NCBI GenBank assembly: GCA_026390585.1
Contig: JAPLFP010000149.1
Coordinates: forward strand, 1 to 34,646
Length of the DNA: 34,646 nucleotides
Direction of reading: 5' to 3'
DNA from: Ignavibacteriales bacterium
GTDB lineage: Bacteria > Bacteroidota > Ignavibacteria > UBA10030
Position numbers and translations under genes: made by a program. The notes under the pieces are model-generated. The model saw only the letters and a program-made list of their open reading frames with translations. It searched no databases and was not told the origin of the DNA. Numbering within the stretch: the stretch's first letter is position 1; every line of letters starts with the position of its first letter. Below are positions 25,323-32,917 of the stretch, one piece after another.

Positions 25323-26593
25323 TCAATTTCCTCCTCAAAGGCCTGTTTCGCGATCGTTCCCGATCGCTCTTTCCTTTCTTGATTGTGGCCGCCGGAGTGA
25401 TGCTGACAGTGTTTCTCCACGCCTGGCTCAGCGGCGCCCTCTCGAGCATGATTCAATCCACGGCACATTACAGGACAGGACACGTTTGTGTAATGACTAA
25501 GGCCTACAGCGAGAAGGCCGACCAAGTCCCGAACGATCTGGCTCTCCTTGCAATTGACACGCTCGTTATGTCACTGCGCCAGCGATATACGGATCTCTTC
25601 TGGACGCCACGCATATCATTTGGTGGATTGCTGGACATACCGGATGAAAAGGGGGAAACTAAGGAGCAATCACCGGTGAGCGGTATTGGTGTGAACCTTC
25701 TTTCCGCTGACAGTCCGGAGTGGAAGATGTTGAATATTCGCCCTGCTCTTGTTCGAGGACAACTGCCAAGCCAGCATGGTGAATTGCTGATTGCTGAGGA
25801 ACTCGCCAGAAAGCTCCACGTACAGCCAGGGCAGAAGGCCACATTAATCACCTCGACAATGTATGGCAGCATGGCATACTTCAATTTCACGATTGCGGGG
25901 ACTGTGAGATTTGGAGTAGGCCCGATGGACCGAAGCGCTATTATTGCCGACCTCGCTGATATGCAGCAAGCAATGGATATGCAGCAGGGAGCCGGGGAAA
26001 TCGTTGGCTTCTTCAAGGACGATCTCTACCACGAGGAGAGGGCGAATGCTATAGCCAGAGATTTCAACGTCGCAAACCTGAAGCCCTCAGACAAGTTCTC
26101 GCCGATCATGGGTACACTTCGAACGGTGAGTGGCCTTGCCGATTATCTCGATTACGTCGGTTCGTTCTCTGGCATCATACTCACGATTTTTGTTGTTGCG
26201 ATGTCTATTGTGCTTTGGAACGCGGGATTGACCGGCAGCTTGAGGCGATATGGCGAGATTGGGCTCCGATTGGCAATCGGCGAAGAGACGGGGCATGTCT
26301 ATCGGTCGATGATGGTCGAATCGCTGATGATCGGTATTGCAGGTTCCATGGCAGGCACTGCGATTGGAGTGGCGATTGCGTACTATCTGCAGGTGCATGG
26401 ATTTGATATTGGATCGATGATGAAGAACAGCACCATGATGATTTCTGACGTCATCCGGGCACAAGTAGAGCCATTCACTTTTGTGATCGGATTTCTTCCC
26501 GGGATACTAGCCACTTTTCTTGGCGCCGCAATATCCGGAATTGGGATCTACAAACGACAAACCTCACAGCTGTTTAAGGAGCTTGAAACATGA
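25319..26593 (+). CDS. ABC transporter permease, FtsX/LolC/E type (second subunit)
   Basis: This 424-residue permease has the same topology as its neighbour: N-terminal helix (about 17-38), a periplasmic domain of about 230 residues, and three helices near 285-310, 345-365 and 390-412. GSLRRYGEIGLRLAIGEETGHVYRSMMVESLMIGI corresponds to the coupling helix region of FtsX-type subunits. It overlaps the upstream permease by 4 nt and the downstream LolA-like gene by 4 nt, which indicates tight translational coupling. It diverges enough from the first permease to be a distinct subunit. Confidence 0.9.
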   Translation: MINFLLKGLFRDRSRSLFPFLIVAAGVMLTVFLHAWLSGALSSMIQSTAHYRTGHVCVMTKAYSEKADQVPNDLALLAIDTLVMSLRQRYTDLFWTPRISFGGLLDIPDEKGETKEQSPVSGIGVNLLSADSPEWKMLNIRPALVRGQLPSQHGELLIAEELARKLHVQPGQKATLITSTMYGSMAYFNFTIAGTVRFGVGPMDRSAIIADLADMQQAMDMQQGAGEIVGFFKDDLYHEERANAIARDFNVANLKPSDKFSPIMGTLRTVSGLADYLDYVGSFSGIILTIFVVAMSIVLWNAGLTGSLRRYGEIGLRLAIGEETGHVYRSMMVESLMIGIAGSMAGTAIGVAIAYYLQVHGFDIGSMMKNSTMMISDVIRAQVEPFTFVIGFLPGILATFLGAAISGIGIYKRQTSQLFKELET

Positions 26594-27345
26594 GACGACT
26601 GTTATGGTCGATCGCTGTTCTGATATCTTCTGTGTGCTGCGGTCAAACACCGCGCCTCCCGCAAGGTGCATCCGGTGACGAGATTCTGAAGAAAGTGGAC
26701 CTCAACATGTTTTCGGAAAACAAGATCATTCTCTCGCGGATGATCATTCATGGTGAACGCGGAAGCCGCACGGTTGAGGCGAAGTCATGGCAGCGAGGCA
26801 CGAGGGAGTCGTTCTCCGAATTCCTGGCTCCTGCGCGCGACAAGGGAACGAAGATGCTGAAACTTCAGGACATGCTGTGGACCTACTCTCCCTCGACGGA
26901 TCGCACCATCCTCATTTCCGGTCACATGCTGCGCCAATCCTTAATGGGTTCGGATCTTTCCTACGAGGACATGATGGAGGATCCTCATCTCCCTCATCTC
27001 TACACAGCTACAGTATCCTCAGAAGAAGCAATCGGCGGACGCCTCTGCTGGGTGCTCGATCTTGCAGCCAGGAAAGAGGAGATCTCCTACTTCAGCAGGA
27101 AGGTATGGGTTGACAAGGCTCGCTACATTCTGTTGAAAGAGAATCTCTATGCGAAAAGCGGCAAGCTTCTAAAGACGATGGATATTCGTGAGGTGATGGA
27201 AGTCAAGAGTCATTGGATAGCGAAATCGATTCTGTACAAAGACGCGCTGAAGGAGGGGGAAGGAACGGAGTTTTTCGTCGATTCGATAGTACTCGATACT
27301 ACGATACCTGATTATATTTTCTCGAAAGCAGCCTTAAGGAAATAG
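26590..27345 (+). CDS. LolA-like outer-membrane lipoprotein-sorting protein
   Basis: This 251-residue exported protein has a signal peptide (MRRLLWSIAVLISSVCCG). There is no good lipobox, so it is probably periplasmic. The body matches the LolA-like family that accompanies FtsX-type exporters: GDEILKKVDLNM near 29-40, SFSEFLAPARDKGTKMLKLQDMLWTYSP, a GSDLSYEDMM segment, and KVWVDKARYILLKENLY. Such proteins fold as an open beta-barrel that holds lipid. It is last in the operon and ends 18 nt before the hypC stop, tail to tail. Its likely role is ferrying the ABC substrate across the periplasm to the outer-membrane partner. Confidence 0.85.
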   Translation: MRRLLWSIAVLISSVCCGQTPRLPQGASGDEILKKVDLNMFSENKIILSRMIIHGERGSRTVEAKSWQRGTRESFSEFLAPARDKGTKMLKLQDMLWTYSPSTDRTILISGHMLRQSLMGSDLSYEDMMEDPHLPHLYTATVSSEEAIGGRLCWVLDLAARKEEISYFSRKVWVDKARYILLKENLYAKSGKLLKTMDIREVMEVKSHWIAKSILYKDALKEGEGTEFFVDSIVLDTTIPDYIFSKAALRK

Positions 27346-27363
27346 AACAAAGTGCCAGGACAC

Positions 27364-27624
27364 TTACTTGACATTGTCGGGAGCCTGAAGTTCATCCAAC
27401 TTACCATCGATCTCTGAAATGAGTTTCAGAGTCTCGAGCGCCTCCTCCTCGTCCATCTTGCTGATGGCGAATCCGACGTGAACAATGACGTAGTCGCCGA
27501 GCTTCACATCATCGGTCCATTCCAGGCAAACTCGCTTTTCAACCCCTCCAAAACTCACCACCCCCATCGTCGGTTGTACGCTGGTGTCGATGCTCAGTAC
27601 TTTTCCAGGAATCGCCAGACACAT
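27364..27624 (-). CDS. hypC: Hydrogenase assembly chaperone HypC
   Basis: HypC forms a complex with HypD that holds the iron during CN and CO attachment, then delivers it to the hydrogenase large subunit. The 86-residue sequence starts with the required MCLAIPGKV (Cys2 becomes the iron ligand after Met removal) and ends in VGDYVIVHVGFAISKMDEEEALETL-like wording, as in the family. GGAGG sits 5 nt before ATG 27624, which decides the start over an in-frame ATG at 27639. It is last in the hyp operon, 11 nt after the second HypC-like gene. Confidence 0.95.
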   Translation of the reverse strand: MCLAIPGKVLSIDTSVQPTMGVVSFGGVEKRVCLEWTDDVKLGDYVIVHVGFAISKMDEEEALETLKLISEIDGKLDELQAPDNVK

Positions 27625-27635
27625 TGGAGCCTCCG

Positions 27636-27830
27636 TCAAATTTCAGTTGTGTGTTCTTGTTTCGATTTCGATATCGCTACGCCCGATTCGATCACGATGG
27701 TGTCCCCCACTTTTGCGGACATCAAAAATGTCAGCGGTACCTTGAGATAAGCCCCACGGACGCTCACCTTTCCCATCGCCATACCATCGCTCACGAATAT
27801 TTCCTCTATTTGCCCTGTAATGATGTTCAT
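27636..27830 (-). CDS. HypC-like paralogue lacking the N-terminal cysteine
   Basis: This 64-residue protein shares the HypC pattern (GQIEEI, VRGAYLKVPLTF, VGDTIVIESGVAISK) but starts MNIITG instead of MCLAIPG, so the iron-binding Cys2 is missing. It also lacks the C-terminal helix. ATG 27830 has GGAGG 7 nt upstream and overlaps the hypF stop by 4 nt, so it is surely translated with hypF. It cannot act as a standard HypC. It may be a modulator or a partner of a different HypD or large subunit. A longer frame (to 27950) lies inside hypF. Confidence 0.8.
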   Translation of the reverse strand: MNIITGQIEEIFVSDGMAMGKVSVRGAYLKVPLTFLMSAKVGDTIVIESGVAISKSKQEHTTEI

Positions 27831-30244
27831 CTGGTCACCTCCGCTTTGGGTGTGTTGCTCATAGCTCGTTTGCTCTTGCTCAGAAGCTGCGCAACATGGA
27901 CCTGTCCAAGGGAGATGCCTCCATCGTTCGGCGGCACTCTTTGATGCCAATACGGCTGAAACCCTTCCTTTCGAAGTTGTCTGACTGTGCGCTCGGTGAG
28001 GAACTTGTTCTGGAAACAGCCCCCCGAGAGCGCCACGCGTTCCAATCCTGCCTTCTTCGCTACCTCGACAACTGCCCCAACCAAAGCGTTGTGAAACTTT
28101 TTCGAAATAAGCGAACGAGGACAGACCTTGTGAACATCAACCATCATCTCGCGTACCATCGTCGCCCAATCGACCATCATACGTGCATGCCTCATCGGAT
28201 CTCGAACTGTGTTGGTCTCCAGTGGACCAAGCGGCGCCTCCATCACATCGCACCGGTACGTTTGCTCAGACCGCTCCCCCGTGAGAGCAAATTCGAGTTC
28301 CAGGGCCGCTTGCCCCTCGAACGTGTTGCGCTGCCTCAATCCGATGATCGATGCAACCGCATCAAAGAGCCTGCCAACGCTCGACGTTAGCGGAGCATTC
28401 ACACCCCTTTTCAACATCTGGTGGACGACGCTGAGTTCCGCAACTGTAAATTCCGACAATGATAGATTGTCTTTGTGCTGAAGGAAGTCATCACCGAAAA
28501 GTTCATAAAGCAGTCCCGCGGCAGACCGTCTTGGTTCCTTGACCGCCTTCTCACCTCCTGGCAAACGGAACTGTCTGAAGGAGGCGAACCTTTCGAATTC
28601 CACTCCACGGCTAATGAGAAACTCCCCCCCCCACACAGTACTATCAGTTCCAAAGCCCGTACCATCCCAGGAGACACCGAGAACTTCCCCCTCGAGCTGA
28701 TTCTCAGCCATACACGACATAACGTGGGCATAATGGTGCTGAACTTCGACAACCTCGGGACCCATCGCTCGACCTTCTTTTGTCGAGAAGTAATCCGGAT
28801 GTATGTCGCATGCCACCAAAGCGGGTGTTGCCTCATACATGCTTTGAAAATCGGCGACGACCTTTCGAAAGGCTTCGAGTGATTGGCGGGTTTCGAGATC
28901 GCCGATGTGCTGGCTCACAAATGCGTTCGTGCCCACCGCCAAGGCTACCGTGTTCTTCAGATGAGCTCCTAAGGCGAGAATCGGCGCAGAAACTGGTTCA
29001 GTCAATTGAACCGGAAGCGGGGCATAGCCACGAGCTCGTCTCATGACAAGCTCGCGCCCCATCATGACACGGACAATGGAATCATCGATGTGCCTGACGA
29101 TAGGTCTATTGTGGACCAAGAGGACATCCACAATGCCGCGGAGTCGTCTCACCGCTTCTCGCTCATCGATGCAAATTGGCTCATCAGAAATATTGCCACT
29201 CGTTGCAATCACGGGATGCCCTAAATCTGCCATCAACATATGATGAAGTGGTGTGTACGGCAGCATGATGCCGAAGTTTGGATTGGAAGGTGCCACGGAA
29301 TCCGCCAGAAGCAACGTCGAGACGAGCTTGCCGTACAGCTCCCGGTTATCCTTTCGCTCCAGGAGAACAATCGGCGATTCAGGCGAGAGAAGCAATCGTC
29401 TCTCGAAATCGGAGACAACACATTCTTCAAGAATTGCCTCAATCGAAGGAAACATCAGAGCAAGAGGTTTTTCCTCGCGGTGCTTTCTCTCGCGCAAGCG
29501 CCGGACGGCCTCATCACTGCGAGCATCAACCATAAGATGAAAACCGCCAAGCCCCTTGACGGCGACAATCTTGCCCCCTCGAATCGCCTGTTCACCGCCC
29601 AGGAGTGCGTCGCGATGACGAGCGATCGTCTTCCCTTCTTCGTTCCACAATTCGAGGCCCGGACCACAGGCCGGGCAGGCCGTGGGTTGGGCATGAAAAC
29701 GGCGGTCGTTCGGATCATCGTATTCGCGCTGACAATCGGGACACATCACGAAGCGTTTCATCGAAGTATTGGGGCGATCATATGGCAACGATTCGATGAT
29801 GGAAAACCGCGGCCCACAATTCGTGCAGTTTGTGAAGGGATAGAGATACCGACGATTGTGTGGATCAAATATCTCCGCAAGACAGTCGGGACACGTCGCT
29901 ATGTCAGGGAGTATCAGAACAGTCTTTGAACCTGCGCCGTCGCTCTCTCTAATCTCAAATGACGGATAACCCACGACACCAAGGAATGAAAACTCAAAAC
30001 TCTGGATGAATGCCCTCGGAGGTTTGTCGTTTTGTAGACGGAGCACAAATTGGTCCAGAATCTCCTTTGCCCCCTCAGCTTCGACAAACACTCCTTCAGA
30101 CGTGTTCGATACCCAGCCGGGCAGTTTCAATTCTGTCGCCAGTCGATAGACAAAGGGTCGAAATCCAACCCCTTGCACTGCACCTCGGATGCACACCTTC
30201 AGTCTCAGCTGGGGCTCAGGGATGTGTGGAATTGGTTTGACCAA
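27827..30244 (-). CDS. hypF: Carbamoyltransferase HypF
   Basis: HypF uses carbamoyl phosphate and ATP to carbamoylate the C-terminal Cys of HypE, the first step to the CN ligands. From TTG 30244 the protein has about 805 residues, with the usual order. An acylphosphatase domain comes first (CIRGAVQGVGFRPFVYRL). Two zinc-finger repeats follow (CPDC...CTNCGPR and CPDC...CPACGP). Then come a YrdC-like domain (KGLGGFHLMVDA, RKHREEKPLALM, ATSGNISDEP) and a Kae1-like domain (VQHHYAHVMSC, SWDGTGFGTDSTVWGGEF, SGGCFQNKFLTE). The in-frame ATG 30325 would overlap the radical SAM gene by 61 nt; TTG 30244 is the nearest later start. A run of nine G (28624-28632) encodes the WGGE motif. Confidence 0.95.
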   Translation of the reverse strand: MVKPIPHIPEPQLRLKVCIRGAVQGVGFRPFVYRLATELKLPGWVSNTSEGVFVEAEGAKEILDQFVLRLQNDKPPRAFIQSFEFSFLGVVGYPSFEIRESDGAGSKTVLILPDIATCPDCLAEIFDPHNRRYLYPFTNCTNCGPRFSIIESLPYDRPNTSMKRFVMCPDCQREYDDPNDRRFHAQPTACPACGPGLELWNEEGKTIARHRDALLGGEQAIRGGKIVAVKGLGGFHLMVDARSDEAVRRLRERKHREEKPLALMFPSIEAILEECVVSDFERRLLLSPESPIVLLERKDNRELYGKLVSTLLLADSVAPSNPNFGIMLPYTPLHHMLMADLGHPVIATSGNISDEPICIDEREAVRRLRGIVDVLLVHNRPIVRHIDDSIVRVMMGRELVMRRARGYAPLPVQLTEPVSAPILALGAHLKNTVALAVGTNAFVSQHIGDLETRQSLEAFRKVVADFQSMYEATPALVACDIHPDYFSTKEGRAMGPEVVEVQHHYAHVMSCMAENQLEGEVLGVSWDGTGFGTDSTVWGGEFLISRGVEFERFASFRQFRLPGGEKAVKEPRRSAAGLLYELFGDDFLQHKDNLSLSEFTVAELSVVHQMLKRGVNAPLTSSVGRLFDAVASIIGLRQRNTFEGQAALELEFALTGERSEQTYRCDVMEAPLGPLETNTVRDPMRHARMMVDWATMVREMMVDVHKVCPRSLISKKFHNALVGAVVEVAKKAGLERVALSGGCFQNKFLTERTVRQLRKEGFQPYWHQRVPPNDGGISLGQVHVAQLLSKSKRAMSNTPKAEVTR

Positions 30245-30264
30245 ACGTCGATCTCTGTGGATGA

Positions 30265-31242
30265 CTAGTTCAATGCGTGTTCGGCCTGAGGAAAACCGCG
30301 ATGCAATCCGAGGGCTGAAGCCCATTCCAGCACTTCTTCGTATTCTCCGACCGCAATTGTTCGTCCGAGCTCATTGTAACGAATCGCCCTATAGGCCGGC
30401 CGATACTGATCCATGATGTTGATGTAGGAGTTCATCGACAATTCTCGCGATACGAATTCCAGAACTCTTCTGGAGCCGGCGAGCCTGCTCGGCAAGACCA
30501 AATGACGGATCAAGAGCCCCCTCTGCGCAATCCCTCCGTCATTGATCGCAAGATCGCCGACCTGAGTATGCATTTCCCGCACGGCTTCTGTCACGACGTC
30601 CCAATAGCGCGGCGCACCGGAGAATTTTCTGCCGGTTTCGTTGTCAGAATACTTGATGTCGGGCATATAGATGTCGATGACGTCCTTCAGGAGCCGCAGC
30701 GTATGGACCGATTCGTAGCCTCCGCAATTGTACACCAGAGGGATCGAGAGGCCACCTTCAATCGCCTTGACGAGTGCTTGCACGATCTGAGGCGTGAAGT
30801 GCGTTGGGGTCACGAAATTAATGTTATGGCAACCAATACGCTGCAACCGAAGCATGATCTCTGCAACTTCATCCGAAGTCACCGACCTACCGAGTCTCAT
30901 GTGGCTGATATCGTAGTTTTGGCAATACGTGCATTTCAGAGTGCACGACGTGAAGAAAATCGTTCCTGAGCCTTTTCTTCCAGTGAGAGGTGCTTCTTCC
31001 CCAAAGTGGGGTGCCGCACTGGAGATTGTGAGGTTCATCGTGGACCGACATACGCCATACCGTCCTTCGAGCCGCCGAGCACCGCACTCATGGGGACAGA
31101 GTGAGCATGATCGTATCATCTCTCTGAGCTCAGCTGCCCGGTTTCTCAATTCTTCAATGCTCAGTCGAGACAGATACGCCGGCAGAACACTCTGCTCGCT
31201 ACCGACGTGTTGCCCCAATATCTTTGCCTTCGCCATCCTCAT
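30265..31242 (-). CDS. Radical SAM enzyme, PflX/COG1313-like
   Basis: This protein has about 325 residues. An N-terminal Cys cluster (CSLCPHECGARRLEGRYGVC) precedes the radical SAM motif CTLKCTYCQ, in which CxxxCxxC binds the [4Fe-4S] cluster for cleaving S-adenosylmethionine. Downstream GCHNINFVTPTHFTPQIVQAL and YMPDIKYSD match the 'putative pyruvate formate-lyase activating enzyme' group. The gene lies between hypB and hypF. It overlaps hypB (stop at 31199) from ATG 31242 by 44 nt, with alternatives at 31236 (ATG) and 31218 (TTG), and it ends 20 nt before hypF. No glycyl radical enzyme is near. A role in hydrogenase cofactor assembly is suggested by position only. Confidence 0.88.
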   Translation of the reverse strand: MRMAKAKILGQHVGSEQSVLPAYLSRLSIEELRNRAAELREMIRSCSLCPHECGARRLEGRYGVCRSTMNLTISSAAPHFGEEAPLTGRKGSGTIFFTSCTLKCTYCQNYDISHMRLGRSVTSDEVAEIMLRLQRIGCHNINFVTPTHFTPQIVQALVKAIEGGLSIPLVYNCGGYESVHTLRLLKDVIDIYMPDIKYSDNETGRKFSGAPRYWDVVTEAVREMHTQVGDLAINDGGIAQRGLLIRHLVLPSRLAGSRRVLEFVSRELSMNSYINIMDQYRPAYRAIRYNELGRTIAVGEYEEVLEWASALGLHRGFPQAEHALN

Positions 31243-31888
31243 GATGAATGTTCTGCTCAAGCCAGGAACACCACTCTGCAATCCCCGACTTCGTTGTGCA
31301 TGATGTCTCGAACACCTTTAGTGATGGATTTATTTGCAGTGCATTCCTCTTGAGCGTGTTCATGCTGCAATTGACGTACGGCAGCAGATCAATCTTGTTG
31401 ATGATCAAGACTGATGCATGTTGGAACATCCCCGGGTACTTCAGCGGTTTGTCATCTCCTTCTGTCGTACTGGCAACGACCACCTTCATCTCCTCTCCGA
31501 GATCGTAGTTCGAAGGGCAAACCAGATTGCCGACATTCTCGATGATGAGAAGCTTCACCCCAGTCAGATCCAAGCTTCCAAGTGCATCCTCGACGAGCTT
31601 CGCGTCGAGATGGCATCCTCCGTTGGTGACGATTTGAACAACCGGAGCGTCGTAACGGGCAATGCGCTGCGCATCGAAGTCAGTCTGGACATCCCCTTCA
31701 ATCACAGCCACCTTGACACGCTTGTTGAAATACTCCAACGTCCGCTCGAGAATGCTCGTCTTCCCCGAACCTGGCGAACTGACCAAGTTTATCACGAACA
31801 GGTGCCGTTGGGAAAACGTCGCCCGATTACGCCGAGCGATCTCGTCATTCTTTTCAAGAACTTTGCGTTCAACCGTAATGATACTCAT
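31199..31888 (-). CDS. hypB: Hydrogenase nickel incorporation GTPase HypB
   Basis: HypB is the GTPase that, with HypA, inserts nickel into the hydrogenase large subunit. It has 229 residues. Walker A is SSPGSGKTS, the G-domain metal site is NGGCHLDA (Cys-His), followed by IIENVGNLVCPSNYDLGE, and the specificity motif is NKIDLLPYV. There is no His-rich N-terminal tail for nickel storage. It overlaps hypA by 4 nt and the radical SAM gene by up to 44 nt. Confidence 0.96.
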   Translation of the reverse strand: MSIITVERKVLEKNDEIARRNRATFSQRHLFVINLVSSPGSGKTSILERTLEYFNKRVKVAVIEGDVQTDFDAQRIARYDAPVVQIVTNGGCHLDAKLVEDALGSLDLTGVKLLIIENVGNLVCPSNYDLGEEMKVVVASTTEGDDKPLKYPGMFQHASVLIINKIDLLPYVNCSMNTLKRNALQINPSLKVFETSCTTKSGIAEWCSWLEQNIHHEDGEGKDIGATRR

Positions 31889-32247
31889 GCTATTTTGTCT
31901 TTCTCGTTCTCTAGTTCAATTTCCGTCACCTGGAGTTCTCTCCCCGAAAGGACAGCTGTGTCAACTCCTCCGCACACGGGACATACAACAAATCCAATAT
32001 CGTTCTCAAACGTCTTCTGACATTGACGGCACTCCACAGCAAAAGGAATGTGCTCGAACTCAAGGCGAGCTTTTGCGAGTGGCGTCTCAGCCGAAATCGC
32101 CGAAAAGCAGAAATCAAGCGAGTCTGCCACGACTCCGGAAAACGTACCGACCTTCACCCGGACGATCCGCACATCGGCGAGTTCGTCTTGGGGAACGCTT
32201 TGGTGGACAATGTCGAGTATGCTCTGAGCGACTGAGAGCTCGTGCAT
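31885..32247 (-). CDS. hypA: Hydrogenase nickel insertion protein HypA
   Basis: HypA is the nickel chaperone that hands Ni to the hydrogenase via HypB. The 120-residue sequence starts MHELSVAQSIL, whose His2 binds nickel. It carries the structural zinc site in CRQC and CPVC. Length is normal. The stop overlaps the hypB start (ATGA). It follows a protease remnant and a promoter at 32593-32621. Confidence 0.96.
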   Translation of the reverse strand: MHELSVAQSILDIVHQSVPQDELADVRIVRVKVGTFSGVVADSLDFCFSAISAETPLAKARLEFEHIPFAVECRQCQKTFENDIGFVVCPVCGGVDTAVLSGRELQVTEIELENEKDKIA

Positions 32248-32320
32248 AAAGCATTTGGCCTTAGAATATTGGAATCTTCATGAGGTATGTAGTCAACTAC
32301 AGTGCCATCGCCGATTTGTG

Positions 32321-32551
32321 TCAAGGAACGGAAAAAGAGGCATCTTGGTTCTCAGAATCGAGAATCCCCGACACAATATTGAGCATTGCTGGAATGGAAT
32401 CCTTGATTTTCGGAGAGAGCTCGGTCGACAAACCTTGCAGCGTCTTGATCGACACGGTGACCAGAAAGAGCTCCGGAAGAGGGCCGAGCAACGTACCAGA
32501 CTCCACAAGATTCCTGAGGCCAAGGACAAATGTCGGCCTTCCTGATTTCAT
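32321..32551 (-). pseudogene. Fragment of a [NiFe]-hydrogenase maturation protease (HycI/HoxW type)
   Basis: This 76-residue frame resembles the C-terminal half of hydrogenase maturation endopeptidases: TFVLGLRNLVESGTLLG where the family has THxLGL...ALG, then PELFLVTVSIKTLQGLSTELSPKIKDSIPAMLNIV like the closing strand and LSPEV helix. The first half, with the GNPxxxDD-type motif and metal Glu/Asp, is missing, and the His of TH is F. An 8-codon frame (ATG 32574, MSMDDEVK) ends in an ATGA overlap with ATG 32551. The N-terminal half seems deleted. The family match is moderate, made by eye. Confidence 0.5.
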
Positions 32552-32592
32552 TTCACTTCGTCATCCATTGACATCCTGCCAGAGATGATATG

Positions 32593-32621
32593 ATATTAGA
32601 GGAACAAAAGCCAGCCGTCAA
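32593..32621 (-). promoter_or_regulatory. Promoter of the protease remnant/hyp operon
   Basis: Reading the minus strand, TTGACG (32621-32616) and TAATAT (32598-32593) are separated by exactly 17 nt, a good sigma-70-type match. The start would be near 32586, just before the short frame at 32574 and the protease fragment. It can drive hypA-hypB-radical SAM-hypF-hypC-like-hypC. Confidence 0.6.
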
Positions 32622-32800
32622 CCAGGAGAACACGACACGTCGGCTGACTTCGGGCCTTTCATGTCGCGAGGCATTGCGTTCCATGCGCTGGGAACAACCA
32701 AATGGTACCTGTCGGACCTCATTCCCCTGACGTAGTGATTTGGAAAGAGTGGACCTGCGCTTCCACAACCAAGAGTGATGTCTTTATGACGTTGAGCTCG

Positions 32801-32848
32801 AAAAAAAGACCGCTATGGCCATCCGTTCGGGGATTGCGCATAGCGGTC
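32801..32848 (-). terminator. gltA: Rho-independent terminator after gltA
   Basis: On the minus strand a perfect 10-bp stem (GACCGCTATG, 32848-32839, with CATAGCGGTC, 32817-32808) is followed by seven T (32807-32801). It lies 70 nt past the gltA stop and separates gltA from the hyp genes. Confidence 0.92.
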
Positions 32849-32917
32849 GTGAAACTCTTGCTTGGGTTGGCCTACCTGGGAACGTCATGATGCTGAGCCA
32901 CTGCCCAACAATGGTTG

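Larger units (their letters stand above)
32248..32917. other. Intergenic stretch between hypA and gltA
   Basis: These 670 nt hold the gltA terminator (32801-32848), the hyp promoter (32593-32621) and the protease fragment (32321-32551). Nothing convincing is visible in 32622-32800. The plus-strand open frames here are not supported. Confidence 0.6.

Noticed and set aside
27350-27365. Small hairpin between the LolA-like gene and hypC as bidirectional terminator
   Set aside because: Only a 5-bp stem (AAGTG/CACTT) with no T-run; too weak to call.
27831-27950. N-terminal extension of the HypC-like paralogue
   Set aside because: It is inside hypF, and GGAGG marks ATG 27830.
32255-32588. Plus-strand frames between hypA and gltA
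   Set aside because: They have no motif and are antisense to the protease-like fragment; the region also carries a minus-strand promoter.
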